Origin: Methanobrevibacter woesei | GTDB lineage: Archaea > Methanobacteriota > Methanobacteria > Methanobacteriales > Methanobacteriaceae | Reading direction: 5' to 3' | Length of the DNA stretch: 64,000 bases | Assembly (NCBI RefSeq): GCF_003111605.1 | Contig: NZ_MZGU01000002.1 | Location: 124,001-188,000, forward strand | Shown: positions 53,867-63,762 of the stretch, in pieces | Position numbering within the stretch: position 1 is the first letter of the stretch | How the letters are laid out: every line of letters starts with the position of its first letter | Notes under the pieces: generated by a model | The model's database searches: none | The model's input: only the letters and a program-made list of their open reading frames with translations | Told to the model about the DNA's origin: nothing | Program-made: the position numbers and the translations under genes

Positions 53867-54922
53867 TTAACCTAATCCACCAATATCTTGACCACGAATT
53901 TCATTTCTCATTTTAGTACTTGCTTCTAAAATTTCATCAAAGTTTTCCTGGTTAACAATTTTTATTATAGGTTTATCATAATTTTCAAATACCTTGAAAA
54001 ATTCTTCTTTAACATTATAATCAATATCATATTTTTTAAATAACTCTTCCAAGTTATTTTCGTCATTATAATCATTTATAAAATCTAAAACAAGTTTTTT
54101 ATCATTATCTGCATAAATATTAGCTATTACAGCAGTTGTAATTGCAGATGGTGATATAATAGCTATTTCAGCTTCTTTTAAAGGATATATATTACCATTA
54201 AAAGATATGCTAATACCATCATGGTCTCTAGCAAACCTTAAAGGCTCAACATCAGTAATGCTGTCTCCAATATAAAGAATTTCATTAATATCTATTGAAT
54301 CATTATCAATAATTTTATCAATAGCTAATTTTTTACCTTCTCCACCAATAACATCAACTTCTTTAATTAAATTATAAAAACCCATCTTTGGAATTTCATT
54401 AAAGAAAATAGAATCGAATAACTCATAATCTTCAGGGTTTTCCAATATTTGATCTTTAAATTCAATTATTTTAGATATTTCATCATCAGTAATATCCAAA
54501 GCATCTACATCTACTTTAGTATAAAATGTATTTTTAAATGGGAAATCCATATAATTAGCTAAAGCTTCAATATATTGGCCATAGCTAGTGCTGACTATGT
54601 ATGTATTCATCCTTTCTTTAAGATAATCAAGTAAAAATTTTGACTCACTTACTGTGAAAATATTATTCCTAGAAAATTCAATCATATCCTTGTTTTTAAT
54701 GTTTTCAACTAAGAAGAAAGGTAATATTAAAAGTAAGGTATTACCCGCTTTATAATTAGGTTTTTTAACTTCATCAACAAGATAATCATCATATAAACTA
54801 AGGATTTTAAATAATTCTCCACCATTATCAATGAAATGATTAGCTAATTCAAAAGCATTGTCATTTAAAGTTAAGGGACCTTCACAGTCTGTAATAAATG
54901 ATTTTTTATACAATGAACTCAC
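53867..54922 (-). CDS. ehaR: Energy-converting hydrogenase A subunit R (HAD-like)
   Basis: A 351-aa protein with HAD-superfamily motifs: [13 protein letters not shown] (nucleophile Asp region) and [17 protein letters not shown] (metal-binding acidic motif). It matches the protein that follows the two polyferredoxins in eha operons. The start is GTG at 54922, which overlaps the TGA of ehaQ (GTGA). Phosphatase activity is plausible from the motifs, but its place in hydrogenase function is unknown. Confidence 0.82.
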   Translation of the reverse strand: MSSLYKKSFITDCEGPLTLNDNAFELANHFIDNGGELFKILSLYDDYLVDEVKKPNYKAGNTLLLILPFFLVENIKNKDMIEFSRNNIFTVSESKFLLDYLKERMNTYIVSTSYGQYIEALANYMDFPFKNTFYTKVDVDALDITDDEISKIIEFKDQILENPEDYELFDSIFFNEIPKMGFYNLIKEVDVIGGEGKKLAIDKIIDNDSIDINEILYIGDSITDVEPLRFARDHDGISISFNGNIYPLKEAEIAIISPSAITTAVIANIYADNDKKLVLDFINDYNDENNLEELFKKYDIDYNVKEEFFKVFENYDKPIIKIVNQENFDEILEASTKMRNEIRGQDIGGLG

Positions 54923-56271
54923 CTAATTTTAATTCTAATTGCATCAACAGGACAAATAAATTCACATTCCCTACATAAAAGACATTTATCTTCATCCCAA
55001 GAAATCTTATCATCTAAGGTTAATGCACCAGTAGGACAGTTCTTAGTACAGATTCCACATGCTTGACATTTATCATGAGATAAAGAATAATCCCCTTCTC
55101 TAGGTCCACTAATGTAGGATCTTGCATAATATAAATCCCCTTCTTCACTATAGAAGTAGTCACCATAAACTCTAATTGCATCAAATTGACATTTCTCTAC
55201 ACATAATCCACAATAGACACAATTTGAATTGATTTTAATAGGATTTGGAGCATTTAAATCAATAGCTTTTGTTGGACAAACCATTTTACATTCACCACAA
55301 GCTATACATCTTTTATCAATTACTTCAATATTCCTATCAAATAAATAGTTGTCAAACAATTTGTTAAATCTTTTAACAGTAATACTTGAATCTAAAGTCA
55401 AACCAAGCTCTTTTTCCATTAATTCATTGATTTTAACCCTCATAAACTCATTATATGGTGCATCATCAAATTCTAATGATAAAGATTGTGCAATAGCTTT
55501 AAGTGCTTTATTAAGACTAATAAGATTTAAAGATAATTTTTTCATATCTTTATCAACAATTGAAGATACAATATCTTCTGATTTAATTTTACTATATGAT
55601 GCAAACGCTTTTTTACGTGAAGAATATTTAATAGCAGTTGATGGACAGGAATGCATACATTCTTCACACCTTGCACAATAAGCAGGATTAATATAAGGTA
55701 ATTTATTATTTCTACCAACATTAATAGCACCAATGGATGGACAGACCCTAGTACAAGTCATACATCCAATACAATCCTTTTGGTTAACAACAATAGCTCT
55801 TCCACCTTTAACTGTTCTTGGAAGGAGTTCACCATATTTAATTGCATCTGTTGGACAAACTCTAAAGCAGTACCCACAGCGAATACATTTATCTGGATCA
55901 ATTTCACTATGTGCTTCACCTTTTTTATTAGATTTAATATGAATAGCACCAGTTTTACAAGCTTGAACACATGCTCCACATGCTTTACATAATTTAATAT
56001 TAATATTTGGAACATTTTCTTTTATAGGAGGTGCAAAAGTCCTTTCAATTTTAATAGCATCATAAGGACAAGCATTACGACATAATACACATCCAAAACA
56101 AGTGCTTTTAATTTTAGTAATGCCATCCTCTGGGTCAATGAAAATAGCATCAATTTCACAAGCATTTAAACAAGGTTTATCCTCACATTGTTCACATTTA
56201 CTTTGATCAATTGAATACTCAATATCAACCTCTCTTAAAGGTCTTGGAGTTTTAGAATAAGCATCAATCAT
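54919..56271 (-). CDS. ehaQ: Energy-converting hydrogenase A subunit Q, polyferredoxin
   Basis: A 450-aa polyferredoxin with ten cysteine motifs, nine of CxxCxxCxxxC form and a first one with wider spacing (CEQCEDKPCLNAC). The count matches the ten-cluster ferredoxin described in eha operons. A central 90-residue helical insertion (about 225-310) separates motifs 6 and 7. It would collect or distribute electrons between the hydrogenase core and formylmethanofuran dehydrogenase. Its stop overlaps ehaR. Confidence 0.93.
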   Translation of the reverse strand: MIDAYSKTPRPLREVDIEYSIDQSKCEQCEDKPCLNACEIDAIFIDPEDGITKIKSTCFGCVLCRNACPYDAIKIERTFAPPIKENVPNINIKLCKACGACVQACKTGAIHIKSNKKGEAHSEIDPDKCIRCGYCFRVCPTDAIKYGELLPRTVKGGRAIVVNQKDCIGCMTCTRVCPSIGAINVGRNNKLPYINPAYCARCEECMHSCPSTAIKYSSRKKAFASYSKIKSEDIVSSIVDKDMKKLSLNLISLNKALKAIAQSLSLEFDDAPYNEFMRVKINELMEKELGLTLDSSITVKRFNKLFDNYLFDRNIEVIDKRCIACGECKMVCPTKAIDLNAPNPIKINSNCVYCGLCVEKCQFDAIRVYGDYFYSEEGDLYYARSYISGPREGDYSLSHDKCQACGICTKNCPTGALTLDDKISWDEDKCLLCRECEFICPVDAIRIKIR

Positions 56272-56275
56272 AATT

Positions 56276-57316
56276 TCACTCCATTAAAATCTCACTTGTT
56301 AAATTAGAAGTCTTTACTGTGATGTAAATAATATCATTTCCATCATCATCTTTTTCCATTGCAAATTTAGCTAAGAAATACTTAATAACTGAAAATGGAC
56401 ATGTTTGATAACAGATACTGCAACGTAGACATTTTTCATCACTACGTACAATTGTATCATTTTCTACATCAAAAGTAATAGCTCCAGTTGGACATTCATC
56501 TACACAAAGTTGACATTTCTTACATTCATCACTGTTCCAGTCAATAACTCTAATTTTAAGCCTATTAACAGCATTAGTAATAATTTCCATTACTACTTCT
56601 TCATCCGGAATTATTTCATAAGCTTTATCCCATATTTCAGCTAGTGGAATTTCATATTGAAGTAAACTGTCTTTTTGAAGAGATCTTAAGTCTTCTTTTT
56701 TACTTTCAATATATTTTTCAAGAAATGTTACAGTTAATAGAATTATCTCTTTTTGGTCCTGTAAATTATCCACAAATACTCCTTTCATAGCCCCATTAAC
56801 AGGACAAGCATCTAAACAATCTCCACAGTGAATACATTTAAGCTGATCAACATGAATTTTATCATCTACAACAGATATTGCTTCAACAGGACATTTCTTC
56901 ATACACTTCTTACATCTAATACAAAGATAATCATCTACAATAAACTGTCTTTTCGAAGGAATTATATTGAATTCAGGTTTTAATAAGTGATTCTGACCAC
57001 ACTCAATTGTTTTAGGATCAGTAGGACAAACTTCTGCACAAAAACCACAACGAATACAGGCCCCTTCAAAGATAACAGGATAAGTCATACCCTCTTCTTG
57101 CTCATTATCTTCATCCCTTACTAATTTAATAGCATTTGGTGATGGGCATGATGCAGTACAAGCTCCACAAGCAATACAAAACTCAGGATTAATCTTTGGA
57201 AAATCTCTGAAACGTTCAGGTTTTTCCATGATTTCATGCTTACTTCTTGCATTAGCGAAACCATCAACCCATGCCTTCCTAGCAAAGTCGTAGATATACC
57301 ATATTAATGAAGACAT
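56276..57316 (-). CDS. ehaP: Energy-converting hydrogenase A subunit P, polyferredoxin
   Basis: A 346-aa polyferredoxin with six CxxCxxCxxxC motifs (CIACGACTASC, CIRCGFCAEVC, CIRCKKCMKKC, CIHCGDCLDAC, CKKCQLCVDEC, CLRCSICYQTC), equal to the six-cluster EhaP. A helical stretch of about 90 residues sits between motifs 4 and 5. It begins two bases after ehaO and ends four bases before ehaQ, so these are tightly coupled. It probably links the NiFe large and small subunits to EhaQ. Confidence 0.93.
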   Translation of the reverse strand: MSSLIWYIYDFARKAWVDGFANARSKHEIMEKPERFRDFPKINPEFCIACGACTASCPSPNAIKLVRDEDNEQEEGMTYPVIFEGACIRCGFCAEVCPTDPKTIECGQNHLLKPEFNIIPSKRQFIVDDYLCIRCKKCMKKCPVEAISVVDDKIHVDQLKCIHCGDCLDACPVNGAMKGVFVDNLQDQKEIILLTVTFLEKYIESKKEDLRSLQKDSLLQYEIPLAEIWDKAYEIIPDEEVVMEIITNAVNRLKIRVIDWNSDECKKCQLCVDECPTGAITFDVENDTIVRSDEKCLRCSICYQTCPFSVIKYFLAKFAMEKDDDGNDIIYITVKTSNLTSEILME

Positions 57317-57318
57317 AT

Positions 57319-58443
57319 TTAAACTACCTCATAAAAGTCTTTAATATCACATTTACCATTTTCATCAGTAATAGCTACTCTTTCAGCACATGCAATACAT
57401 GGATCACTAGAAGCATAAGTTGAAACTGCATCTGCAACAGTAGCTACATTTTTAAGCATGTATTTCGCACAAGAATCAATATTCGGGATACTTGGAGTTC
57501 TAATTGAAATATGTTTAATTAAATTACCATTAGTTTCCATCATGTAATTCACTTCTCCCCTTGGAGCTTCATTTTGGAACTCTGCATATCCAGTTTTAAT
57601 ATCAACAGGAGTACGTATTTTTCCTTTAGGCATATTCTCAATAGCTTGCCTAATTAAACTAATAGATTCTGGAATTTCATCAAAACGGTTTAAAGTTCTT
57701 GCATAATTATCTCCTTCTTTTCTCCAAACTGTTTTAAAGTCAAAGTGGTCTTTGTAAGTGTAATGGTCTTGTCTATAATCTTTTTTAATTCCAGATCCCC
57801 TTCCAATTGGACCTACAGCTCTTCCTCTAATAGCTTCTTTTTTAGTCATTACACCAACATTTTTTGAACGTAAACCAACAGCTGGCCCTTCAGCAAATAA
57901 TTCTCTTGTTCTATCAAATTTATCTTCAACTATCTTAAGATTTTCAAGGATTGGTTCAAAATGACGATCATCAGCATCCATTTTTACTCCACCAACAACA
58001 TTCCAACCCATATTAACCCTATTACCAGTTAATAATTCAATAGAATCCATGATATATTCCCTCATATCAAGAACATGCATAAATAAGGTTTCATGATCAA
58101 GTGTTTTGAAATAAGTTGAATTTGCAAGCAAATGAGATTGAATCCTATCTAATTCATTAGTAATTACCCTTAAAAACTGTGCTCTTAATGGTGCTTGAAC
58201 ATCTGATATTGTTTCAATAGTTTCTGCAAATGTTTGTGTATGCTCATAGGAACAAATCCCACAGATTCTTTCAGCCAAAAAGATACCTTTCTGCCAGGTT
58301 TTACCTTCCATTATCTTTTCAATTCCTCTATGAACATAACCATATTCAATTTCAGCATTAACTACTTTTTCACCCTCAGTTTGAACTTTAAGCCTTATAG
58401 GTTCCTTAAATCCTGGGTGAATTGGTCCTAATGGCAATATCAT
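57319..58443 (-). CDS. ehaO: Energy-converting hydrogenase A large subunit (EhaO)
   Basis: The [NiFe]-site subunit, 374 aa. Nickel ligands are the N-terminal [13 protein letters not shown] (Cys61, Cys64) and C-terminal DPCIAC (Cys349, Cys352). The C-terminal pair sits only 22 residues from the end, and no typical His-tag cleavage motif follows, which is usual for this membrane-bound class. [11 protein letters not shown]-like [21 protein letters not shown] is also present. It overlaps ehaN by four bases. HypE at 32647 belongs to its maturation pathway. Confidence 0.94.
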   Translation of the reverse strand: MILPLGPIHPGFKEPIRLKVQTEGEKVVNAEIEYGYVHRGIEKIMEGKTWQKGIFLAERICGICSYEHTQTFAETIETISDVQAPLRAQFLRVITNELDRIQSHLLANSTYFKTLDHETLFMHVLDMREYIMDSIELLTGNRVNMGWNVVGGVKMDADDRHFEPILENLKIVEDKFDRTRELFAEGPAVGLRSKNVGVMTKKEAIRGRAVGPIGRGSGIKKDYRQDHYTYKDHFDFKTVWRKEGDNYARTLNRFDEIPESISLIRQAIENMPKGKIRTPVDIKTGYAEFQNEAPRGEVNYMMETNGNLIKHISIRTPSIPNIDSCAKYMLKNVATVADAVSTYASSDPCIACAERVAITDENGKCDIKDFYEVV

Positions 58444-58889
58444 TCTTCTTCCCTCCCACGTTTAGCAATAGCATCAGGTCCAACAGACAAAATTGCTTCT
58501 AAAATTTCACTTGGCCTTGGAGGACAACCTGAAATTGCAACATCAACAGGTATATAATCAGAAGCAGGTGCATGGACTGTTCCTCCTTCTTGATTAAAAA
58601 CATCTCCAGATTGAGGGCAATTTCCAACTGCTACAACAATTTTTGGTTCTGGAGCTTTATCATAAACTCTTTTAAGGTTAGTAACCCATTGCTCAGTAAC
58701 TGCTCCAGTTAATAAAAGTACATCAGCTTCACGAGGATTATTATGTACATAAATACCATATTGCTCTAAATCATATCTAGGAGACAATAATGCAACTATT
58801 TCAACGTCACAACCATTACAACCGCCACAATTAACAATACAAACATGAATTGAGCTTTTTCTAACAGCATCTTTAATAGTATTTAACAT
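58440..58889 (-). CDS. ehaN: Energy-converting hydrogenase A small subunit (EhaN)
   Basis: The 149-aa small hydrogenase subunit. [13 protein letters not shown] holds the proximal cluster ligands, with [11 protein letters not shown] and [16 protein letters not shown] completing the site; these are the NuoB/small-subunit positions. It passes electrons from the NiFe site in EhaO to EhaP/EhaQ. Its last bases overlap the ehaO start, and a gap of 18 bases separates it from ehaM. Confidence 0.93.
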   Translation of the reverse strand: MLNTIKDAVRKSSIHVCIVNCGGCNGCDVEIVALLSPRYDLEQYGIYVHNNPREADVLLLTGAVTEQWVTNLKRVYDKAPEPKIVVAVGNCPQSGDVFNQEGGTVHAPASDYIPVDVAISGCPPRPSEILEAILSVGPDAIAKRGREEE

Positions 58890-58907
58890 TGTACGCCTCT
58901 ATCATTT

Positions 58908-59297
58908 TTAATATTCATAATTTTTAATAATATTTAATATCTCTTTTCTACCTTCAATTAAAGATTCATCATAAGATTTACCATTAATAACATCATAAGC
59001 TAAGGATTTACAGATATTATCAGCTTCATCTGCTGAAACAAGTTCTAATGTCTTAGAAAACCAGCACAATCTTAAATCAGCATAAAATTTCATAGCTAAG
59101 GCTTCAAGTTCAGCAACTTTGAAAGTTCCATGTAACCCTTCTAAAGAAGACATATCTAAATCGTTCATAAATATCTCTTCCATCTCTTCAGTTGAAATAC
59201 CAAATTCTTTAGAAAGAGGAATAATAATATCTTCTTGCCATCTAAAGCTTTTTAATATTCTTGTTTTCATTAAAATGAAACGTTCATCCTCATTCAT
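58908..59297 (-). CDS. ehaM: Energy-converting hydrogenase A subunit M
   Basis: A 129-aa soluble helical protein (SFRWQEDIIIPLSKEFGISTEEMEEIF, then ALAMKFYADLRLCWFSKTLE) at the position of EhaM, between the small membrane subunits and the small hydrogenase subunit. It has no known catalytic motif. The assignment is mainly positional. The ehaL stop lies four bases upstream. Confidence 0.78.
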   Translation of the reverse strand: MNEDERFILMKTRILKSFRWQEDIIIPLSKEFGISTEEMEEIFMNDLDMSSLEGLHGTFKVAELEALAMKFYADLRLCWFSKTLELVSADEADNICKSLAYDVINGKSYDESLIEGRKEILNIIKNYEY

Positions 59298-59301
59298 ATA
59301 A

Positions 59302-59610
59302 TCACACCATTAAAATTAAATGCCAAATTAAGTAAATCACAGCTGAAACAACAATACCAATAACAGTTTCTAATCTACCATAACCTGGTCTTTCATTAAG
59401 TACAAAACCAACTAGGAAGAATCCAATAGCTAGTAAAATAACAGACCAAGTAAAGTTAAATATTAAAATCCAACCAATAAGAGCAATTACAGTTATGGCT
59501 ATGTCCAAACCTTTAATAACATAAGGTTCGCCATGTTTTTTATAACTCCATAATAACCCCAATATTGATCCTATAACAAATGTAAGTATGTAAATTAAAT
59601 ATTCAATCAT
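59302..59610 (-). CDS. ehaL: Energy-converting hydrogenase A subunit L
   Basis: A 102-aa membrane protein with three predicted helices and a KHGEPYVIKGLD loop, at the position of EhaL in the operon. It has no known motif beyond its hydrophobic plan, and the assignment rests on gene order. The gap to ehaK is nine bases. Confidence 0.78.
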   Translation of the reverse strand: MIEYLIYILTFVIGSILGLLWSYKKHGEPYVIKGLDIAITVIALIGWILIFNFTWSVILLAIGFFLVGFVLNERPGYGRLETVIGIVVSAVIYLIWHLILMV

Positions 59611-59619
59611 AATTATCCC

Positions 59620-59889
59620 CTACATTGGCCTATATAATAATATAAATGAAATACAAATTACAGCGAAAGTTATAAAGAAAAATACTTTCTCTAAATTTTC
59701 TAAACTATGTCCAAATTTATTATTTTTGGCTAATAATGCTAACAGTATAGTGAAAAATATTCCTAAAATTATAATTGGAATTCCAATATCTGTTTGAAAT
59801 GCAGATATTATTATTCCTGAAACTAATATTCCTACTGCTACAATTATACTAAAATATACAGTTGCGCCTTCTTTTTCCATTTTCACCAT
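59620..59889 (-). CDS. ehaK: Energy-converting hydrogenase A subunit K
   Basis: An 89-aa membrane protein with three helices (VYFSIIVAVGILVSGIIIS, then IPIIILGIFFTILLALL and VFFFITFAVICISFILL). Assigned as EhaK by position between the NuoH-like EhaJ and EhaL. A second in-frame ATG at 59880 is a possible start. Confidence 0.77.
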   Translation of the reverse strand: MVKMEKEGATVYFSIIVAVGILVSGIIISAFQTDIGIPIIILGIFFTILLALLAKNNKFGHSLENLEKVFFFITFAVICISFILLYRPM

Positions 59890-59893
59890 ACCT

Positions 59894-60754
59894 CTATATT
59901 AATACCATTATAATTGTTCCCACAATACATACAACTGCAATTGTAATTTGTGTCATTATCGAATGATTTGGATTTAACATAGGAGTTACTGCATTAATAA
60001 AACCAGTAACAACTGACATTAAAATCATTCCAATAATTAGTTCGATTATTGACAATGGTCCAAAGAATATTGTTAAGAATAACCAAACCATAATGTACCA
60101 TGAAATAGATTCTGAAAACATTATGAAGCCTCTTAAAAATCCATAATGTTCAGTTTCAAATCCTGAAATTAAGGTTTTATCCTTAGTGATTCCAAAAGGA
60201 GAGTAAGGAGATTTACTTAAAATCAATACAAAGAACATTAAAGCTGCAAGAGGAATGGTAAATACTAAAGGTCCATTAGCTCCTTGATAAGCAATTATTT
60301 CACCAATATTCATTGTTCCAGTTACTAAATAAACTAAAGCAATAGCTGCAAATAATGGAAGCTCAGTAGCTGCTGATAAAACTGCTCTTACACAACTTAA
60401 CTTTCCATAAGGAGAACCAGAACTGGATCCAGCATTATGTTCAACAATTTTGTAAACAGCATATACTCCAAAGAGTATTAATAAAGAATCATGAGTAACA
60501 GGTCCTGCGATTACACCAATAACCCAAACAACAGCCAAAATAACTACAATAGATACATAAAATGGCATTGATGCATTTTTTGGAAATGTGCTTTCTTTAA
60601 AAAAGAACTTTAAAGAATGCAATAAATGTTGAATAATAGGAGGACCTGGCCTAAGTTGAACACGAGCCATTACTTTCCTATGTAATCCTAATAAAAGACT
60701 TCCAGCAAGAAATGCTATGATTACATTAATTAAAATATCCGCCATCAAATTCAT
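59894..60754 (-). CDS. ehaJ: Energy-converting hydrogenase A subunit J (NuoH-like)
   Basis: A 286-aa membrane protein of the NuoH/HyfC family, about eight helices, containing the conserved [24 protein letters not shown] loop and the carboxylate-bearing [14 protein letters not shown] region that faces the electron-carrying arm. It anchors the peripheral arm and is part of the ion-translocating path. The ATG two codons further in (MADIL) could also start it. Next gene ehaK begins four bases later. Confidence 0.88.
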   Translation of the reverse strand: MNLMADILINVIIAFLAGSLLLGLHRKVMARVQLRPGPPIIQHLLHSLKFFFKESTFPKNASMPFYVSIVVILAVVWVIGVIAGPVTHDSLLILFGVYAVYKIVEHNAGSSSGSPYGKLSCVRAVLSAATELPLFAAIALVYLVTGTMNIGEIIAYQGANGPLVFTIPLAALMFFVLILSKSPYSPFGITKDKTLISGFETEHYGFLRGFIMFSESISWYIMVWLFLTIFFGPLSIIELIIGMILMSVVTGFINAVTPMLNPNHSIMTQITIAVVCIVGTIIMVLI

Positions 60755-60761
60755 AATATCA

Positions 60762-60977
60762 CTAATATCCAGTGAATGGTTCTTTCACCCTTTCTTCTTC
60801 ATCTTCTTTTCTTGGTTTAGCCATTGTAAGTAATCCAAAAGATAAAACCCATAAAGGAATACCAATAATAGCTACCAAATAAACAATCCAAGTTTCTACA
60901 TTAAATATTAAACAGTAAACTATAGCTATAGTTGATAATATTAATAATATAATTGAAATCGCTTTTTGCATACCCAT
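60762..60977 (-). CDS. ehaI: Energy-converting hydrogenase A subunit I
   Basis: A 71-aa membrane protein with two helices ([20 protein letters not shown], then [19 protein letters not shown]) and a charged tail ([15 protein letters not shown]). Assigned as EhaI by position and size. Seven bases separate it from ehaJ. Confidence 0.78.
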   Translation of the reverse strand: MGMQKAISIILLILSTIAIVYCLIFNVETWIVYLVAIIGIPLWVLSFGLLTMAKPRKEDEEERVKEPFTGY

Positions 60978-60987
60978 ACTCTCACAC

Positions 60988-61674
60988 TCACATTAAAATA
61001 ATTAATAATATCTCAATAGCTCTTATAATAATAAATAATGAACTTAAATGTATAATAACTAAAAATGGAGAACCTGGAGTTCTAAACATTTCAGCTTTTG
61101 TTGCAAAAAATGGTGCAACTCCACTTTCACCAATAATACCTATTAACATCAATATAGCCCCAAATATCACCATAGGTGATGGAGTTATTTGAGATAAAAC
61201 AGCTAAACTTAAAGTTCCTGTTGATGCAAGAATAATAGATGCACCACCAAACAATGGTAAACTACACATCATAGCTATTAAACCATAATTATAGGCAGAA
61301 TTCAAAACAGAAGTTTGTTTAACTGCAGATACAATACCAATGTTTAATATACCAATTAAAGCCATGAACAAAGTGAAGTTAAACAAATCTCCAGTAATCA
61401 TTGCACCAGCAGATGCTATACCACAGATAATTGATAAAAATCTTCTTTGTTTAAACTCTTTCTCACCTACTGATACCTCAGTATTCTCAAGTGATCCAAA
61501 AGAAGCTTCAGTTTGAGTTTCTGTCTTACTAATAGCTATTAAAAATGTAAAAACTAATAAACATGCAAAAAGGAACAAGTTAAATGGAGTTACATACAAA
61601 ACAATGTCCCCAAGAGGAATTGTTCCAAGTAAATTACCCCCTAATGCACTTTCAGTAATTGTTGAAAAATCCAT
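60988..61674 (-). CDS. ehaH: Energy-converting hydrogenase A subunit H (antiporter-like)
   Basis: A 228-aa membrane protein of the NuoN/Mrp-type fold with about six helices and a conserved [15 protein letters not shown] start and [20 protein letters not shown] loop. It is the probable ion-conducting subunit of the Eha membrane arm. It lies 14 bases after ehaG and before ehaI. Confidence 0.83.
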   Translation of the reverse strand: MDFSTITESALGGNLLGTIPLGDIVLYVTPFNLFLFACLLVFTFLIAISKTETQTEASFGSLENTEVSVGEKEFKQRRFLSIICGIASAGAMITGDLFNFTLFMALIGILNIGIVSAVKQTSVLNSAYNYGLIAMMCSLPLFGGASIILASTGTLSLAVLSQITPSPMVIFGAILMLIGIIGESGVAPFFATKAEMFRTPGSPFLVIIHLSSLFIIIRAIEILLIILM

Positions 61675-61688
61675 AATAACGCCTCAAA

Positions 61689-62384
61689 CTATTTTTTACC
61701 AATATCCTCTCTCATAAGCACTCCAATTAATCCAACTTTTGAAGCTACTTTTAATAACAATCCAAATGCTGAAAGTAATAAACTTAATAACCATAATTCT
61801 GGCATTACAAAGTACAATGCAAAACCAATAATCCAGCAACACCATGCAATACCTGAAATAGCACCAACACCATCTAAAACAAATACAGGTAATCCTCTTA
61901 TTTTTCTAGATAAAGCATACAATACCATTCCACCACCAGCTACAGCACCACCAGTAAATCCAGTTAAGAAAATACCATAACCAATTAAAACTAATGCAAT
62001 GAAATTAGGAGCAGTAGTCATAATCTCCATATTCAAAGTAAATGAAGTTGGGAATAATGAAGAAGTTGGTGATAAATTCTTTTTAGGATTTGCTTCAATT
62101 TTATGCATCTCTCTTGATAGCAAAATCTCAGAAATCGCCAAGGTTTCTGCTAACTCTACTACTAAACCAGGCAATACTAAAGCTTCAGCTAAATCAGTAC
62201 CAACAGCAGAAACAACAACCAGCATAGCTAAACCAACAATATCAGTTAAGATAAGAATATGAATTTCCTCTCTTTTCATAGCTATTGCCATTGTACCAAT
62301 AAAACCAATTATTAAACCTGCATAAATAGCTGGTAAATACATTGATAAAAATACATCAGGAACAAACTGAGGAATAAATACCAT
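61689..62384 (-). CDS. ehaG: Energy-converting hydrogenase A subunit G
   Basis: A 231-aa membrane protein, about seven helices, with ALVLPGLVVELAETLAISEILLS containing conserved acidic residues inside a helix region. Assigned as EhaG by position and size. Its ATG overlaps the ehaF stop by one base. Confidence 0.8.
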   Translation of the reverse strand: MVFIPQFVPDVFLSMYLPAIYAGLIIGFIGTMAIAMKREEIHILILTDIVGLAMLVVVSAVGTDLAEALVLPGLVVELAETLAISEILLSREMHKIEANPKKNLSPTSSLFPTSFTLNMEIMTTAPNFIALVLIGYGIFLTGFTGGAVAGGGMVLYALSRKIRGLPVFVLDGVGAISGIAWCCWIIGFALYFVMPELWLLSLLLSAFGLLLKVASKVGLIGVLMREDIGKK

Positions 62385-62977
62385 TAGTTATCCCTCCTAT
62401 TTTGCCTTTCATGTGCTTTCATATCATTAGCTTTAATTTCTCTAGCTACATTTGAAGAATCAACAATAGCCTTTTTAACATCAGATTTTATATTTTCTGT
62501 GTCATGTTTTCTATTCATTGTATAATTAATTGCAAGCCAAGATGCAATAATAAATGACATCATTAAAATACTAGATTCTAAAATTGTATCGAAACCTCTA
62601 GTATAATACAATATTTCATCAATTAATCCACCAGGAGATGAATAAATAGATGTTCCAAAGTATGGAGATATAGATGCAATCCATAAAGCTATTGGAGACA
62701 TATATCCTGTAATCATTCCCAATGAAGCTGCATTTTCAGGATATTGAGGTGAAATAATACCTGGTTCTTCTAATGGAACTCCGCCCCTATCATAGGGTGC
62801 AATAGCTAATCCTTCATCCATTTGACTTTGAGGAGCCGGTCTAACATAAAGCTGATCATCATTTAATTCAAATGGGATAACAAGACCTGCAATTAGTATA
62901 ATTCCTAAACATGCTGCAAATAATCTTGGAACATTCTTAGGATTAGCTAATTTATTCCATAAGGTTCCAATCCTCAT
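62384..62977 (-). CDS. ehaF: Energy-converting hydrogenase A subunit F
   Basis: A 197-aa protein with an N-terminal helix, a periplasmic-type loop (ELNDDQLYVRPAPQSQMDEGLAIAPYDRGG), a further two helices and a charged tail. Assigned as EhaF by position. Starts within the ehaE stop region (four-base overlap). Confidence 0.8.
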   Translation of the reverse strand: MRIGTLWNKLANPKNVPRLFAACLGIILIAGLVIPFELNDDQLYVRPAPQSQMDEGLAIAPYDRGGVPLEEPGIISPQYPENAASLGMITGYMSPIALWIASISPYFGTSIYSSPGGLIDEILYYTRGFDTILESSILMMSFIIASWLAINYTMNRKHDTENIKSDVKKAIVDSSNVAREIKANDMKAHERQNRRDN

Positions 62978-63234
62978 AAATCAGCCCCCATTTCTTCAAG
63001 ACGAATAACTGCTCTAAATAAAATTAAAGTAATAACCACAGTTGTAGCAACAAGAGTTAATAAAGCTAAAACATGGTTATAAGATAATAAAACTAATGAA
63101 ATACCAATTGAAGCAATTTCTGTATTAAATAATCTTACAACTGGATCATTAACTCCAGGACCCCAAGCAGTAGCAAGACTTCCTACAATAGCTAAGAAGA
63201 TACCAAAATAAAAGAATAATTGAAAATCAATCAT
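62974..63234 (-). CDS. ehaE: Energy-converting hydrogenase A subunit E
   Basis: An 86-aa membrane protein with three helices (FFYFGIFLAIVGSLATAWG, IASIGISLVLLSYNHVLALL and TLVATTVVITLILFRAVI). The ATG at 63234, with GGTGAG four bases upstream, is preferred over the GTG at 63246. It overlaps the end of ehaD by eight bases. Assignment by gene order. Confidence 0.8.
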   Translation of the reverse strand: MIDFQLFFYFGIFLAIVGSLATAWGPGVNDPVVRLFNTEIASIGISLVLLSYNHVLALLTLVATTVVITLILFRAVIRLEEMGADL

Positions 63235-63499
63235 GTATCTCACCACTATTTACTTTTTTGTGTCTAATTTCACTAATTTTTACAATTGAAAGTAATAAAA
63301 CTAAAGTAGATAATGGAGCTGATAATGCAATGAAGAATGCTACATCTAAATATTTAAATAAAACAACAGCTAACATGAACCCTGCATCTAAAATTGAAAA
63401 CATAATAACCTTATCAAAAGGCTTTTTCAAAAATATAATACCAAAGGTTCCAATCAACATTAAAGCCATTGCTATTATTGTAATAACAAATTCATCCAT
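63227..63499 (-). CDS. ehaD: Energy-converting hydrogenase A subunit D
   Basis: A 90-aa membrane protein with three helices, close in plan to NuoK/MrpC (LMLIGTFGIIFLKKPFDKVIMFSILDAGFMLAVV). Assigned as EhaD by gene order and size. It lies nine bases after ehaC. Confidence 0.8.
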   Translation of the reverse strand: MDEFVITIIAMALMLIGTFGIIFLKKPFDKVIMFSILDAGFMLAVVLFKYLDVAFFIALSAPLSTLVLLLSIVKISEIRHKKVNSGEIHD

Positions 63500-63508
63500 T
63501 TTAATTCC

Positions 63509-63757
63509 TCAATCTAAAATCACTTCATCATCTAATCTTTTTAAACTATATGCAATAGCATTTGAACTAATTGTAGAACAAACGAAAAATACCGCAGCTA
63601 CAATAAGAGCAAAAGGAGTGTCAATAACTAAAGCAATGAGTGCCGGGACTGTAAAACCTATTACATTTAAATATAATAATTTTTCAGCCCTATTTCGAGT
63701 TATTAATGCTCTTAAGGCTACAAAAATTGTAATAACGCCAATAATCTCCACGTACAT
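63509..63757 (-). CDS. ehaC: Energy-converting hydrogenase A subunit C
   Basis: An 82-aa membrane protein with three helices and a central RNRAEKLLYLNVIGF loop. An in-frame GTG at 63766 exists, but GAGTGAT before the ATG at 63757 favours the shorter start. Assigned as EhaC by gene order. Confidence 0.78.
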   Translation of the reverse strand: MYVEIIGVITIFVALRALITRNRAEKLLYLNVIGFTVPALIALVIDTPFALIVAAVFFVCSTISSNAIAYSLKRLDDEVILD

Positions 63758-63762
63758 AAAAA

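Noticed and set aside
57319-57400. Possible truncation of EhaO at its C terminus
   Set aside because: The DPCxxC nickel ligands are present and followed by 22 residues, which is acceptable for membrane-bound energy-converting hydrogenases.
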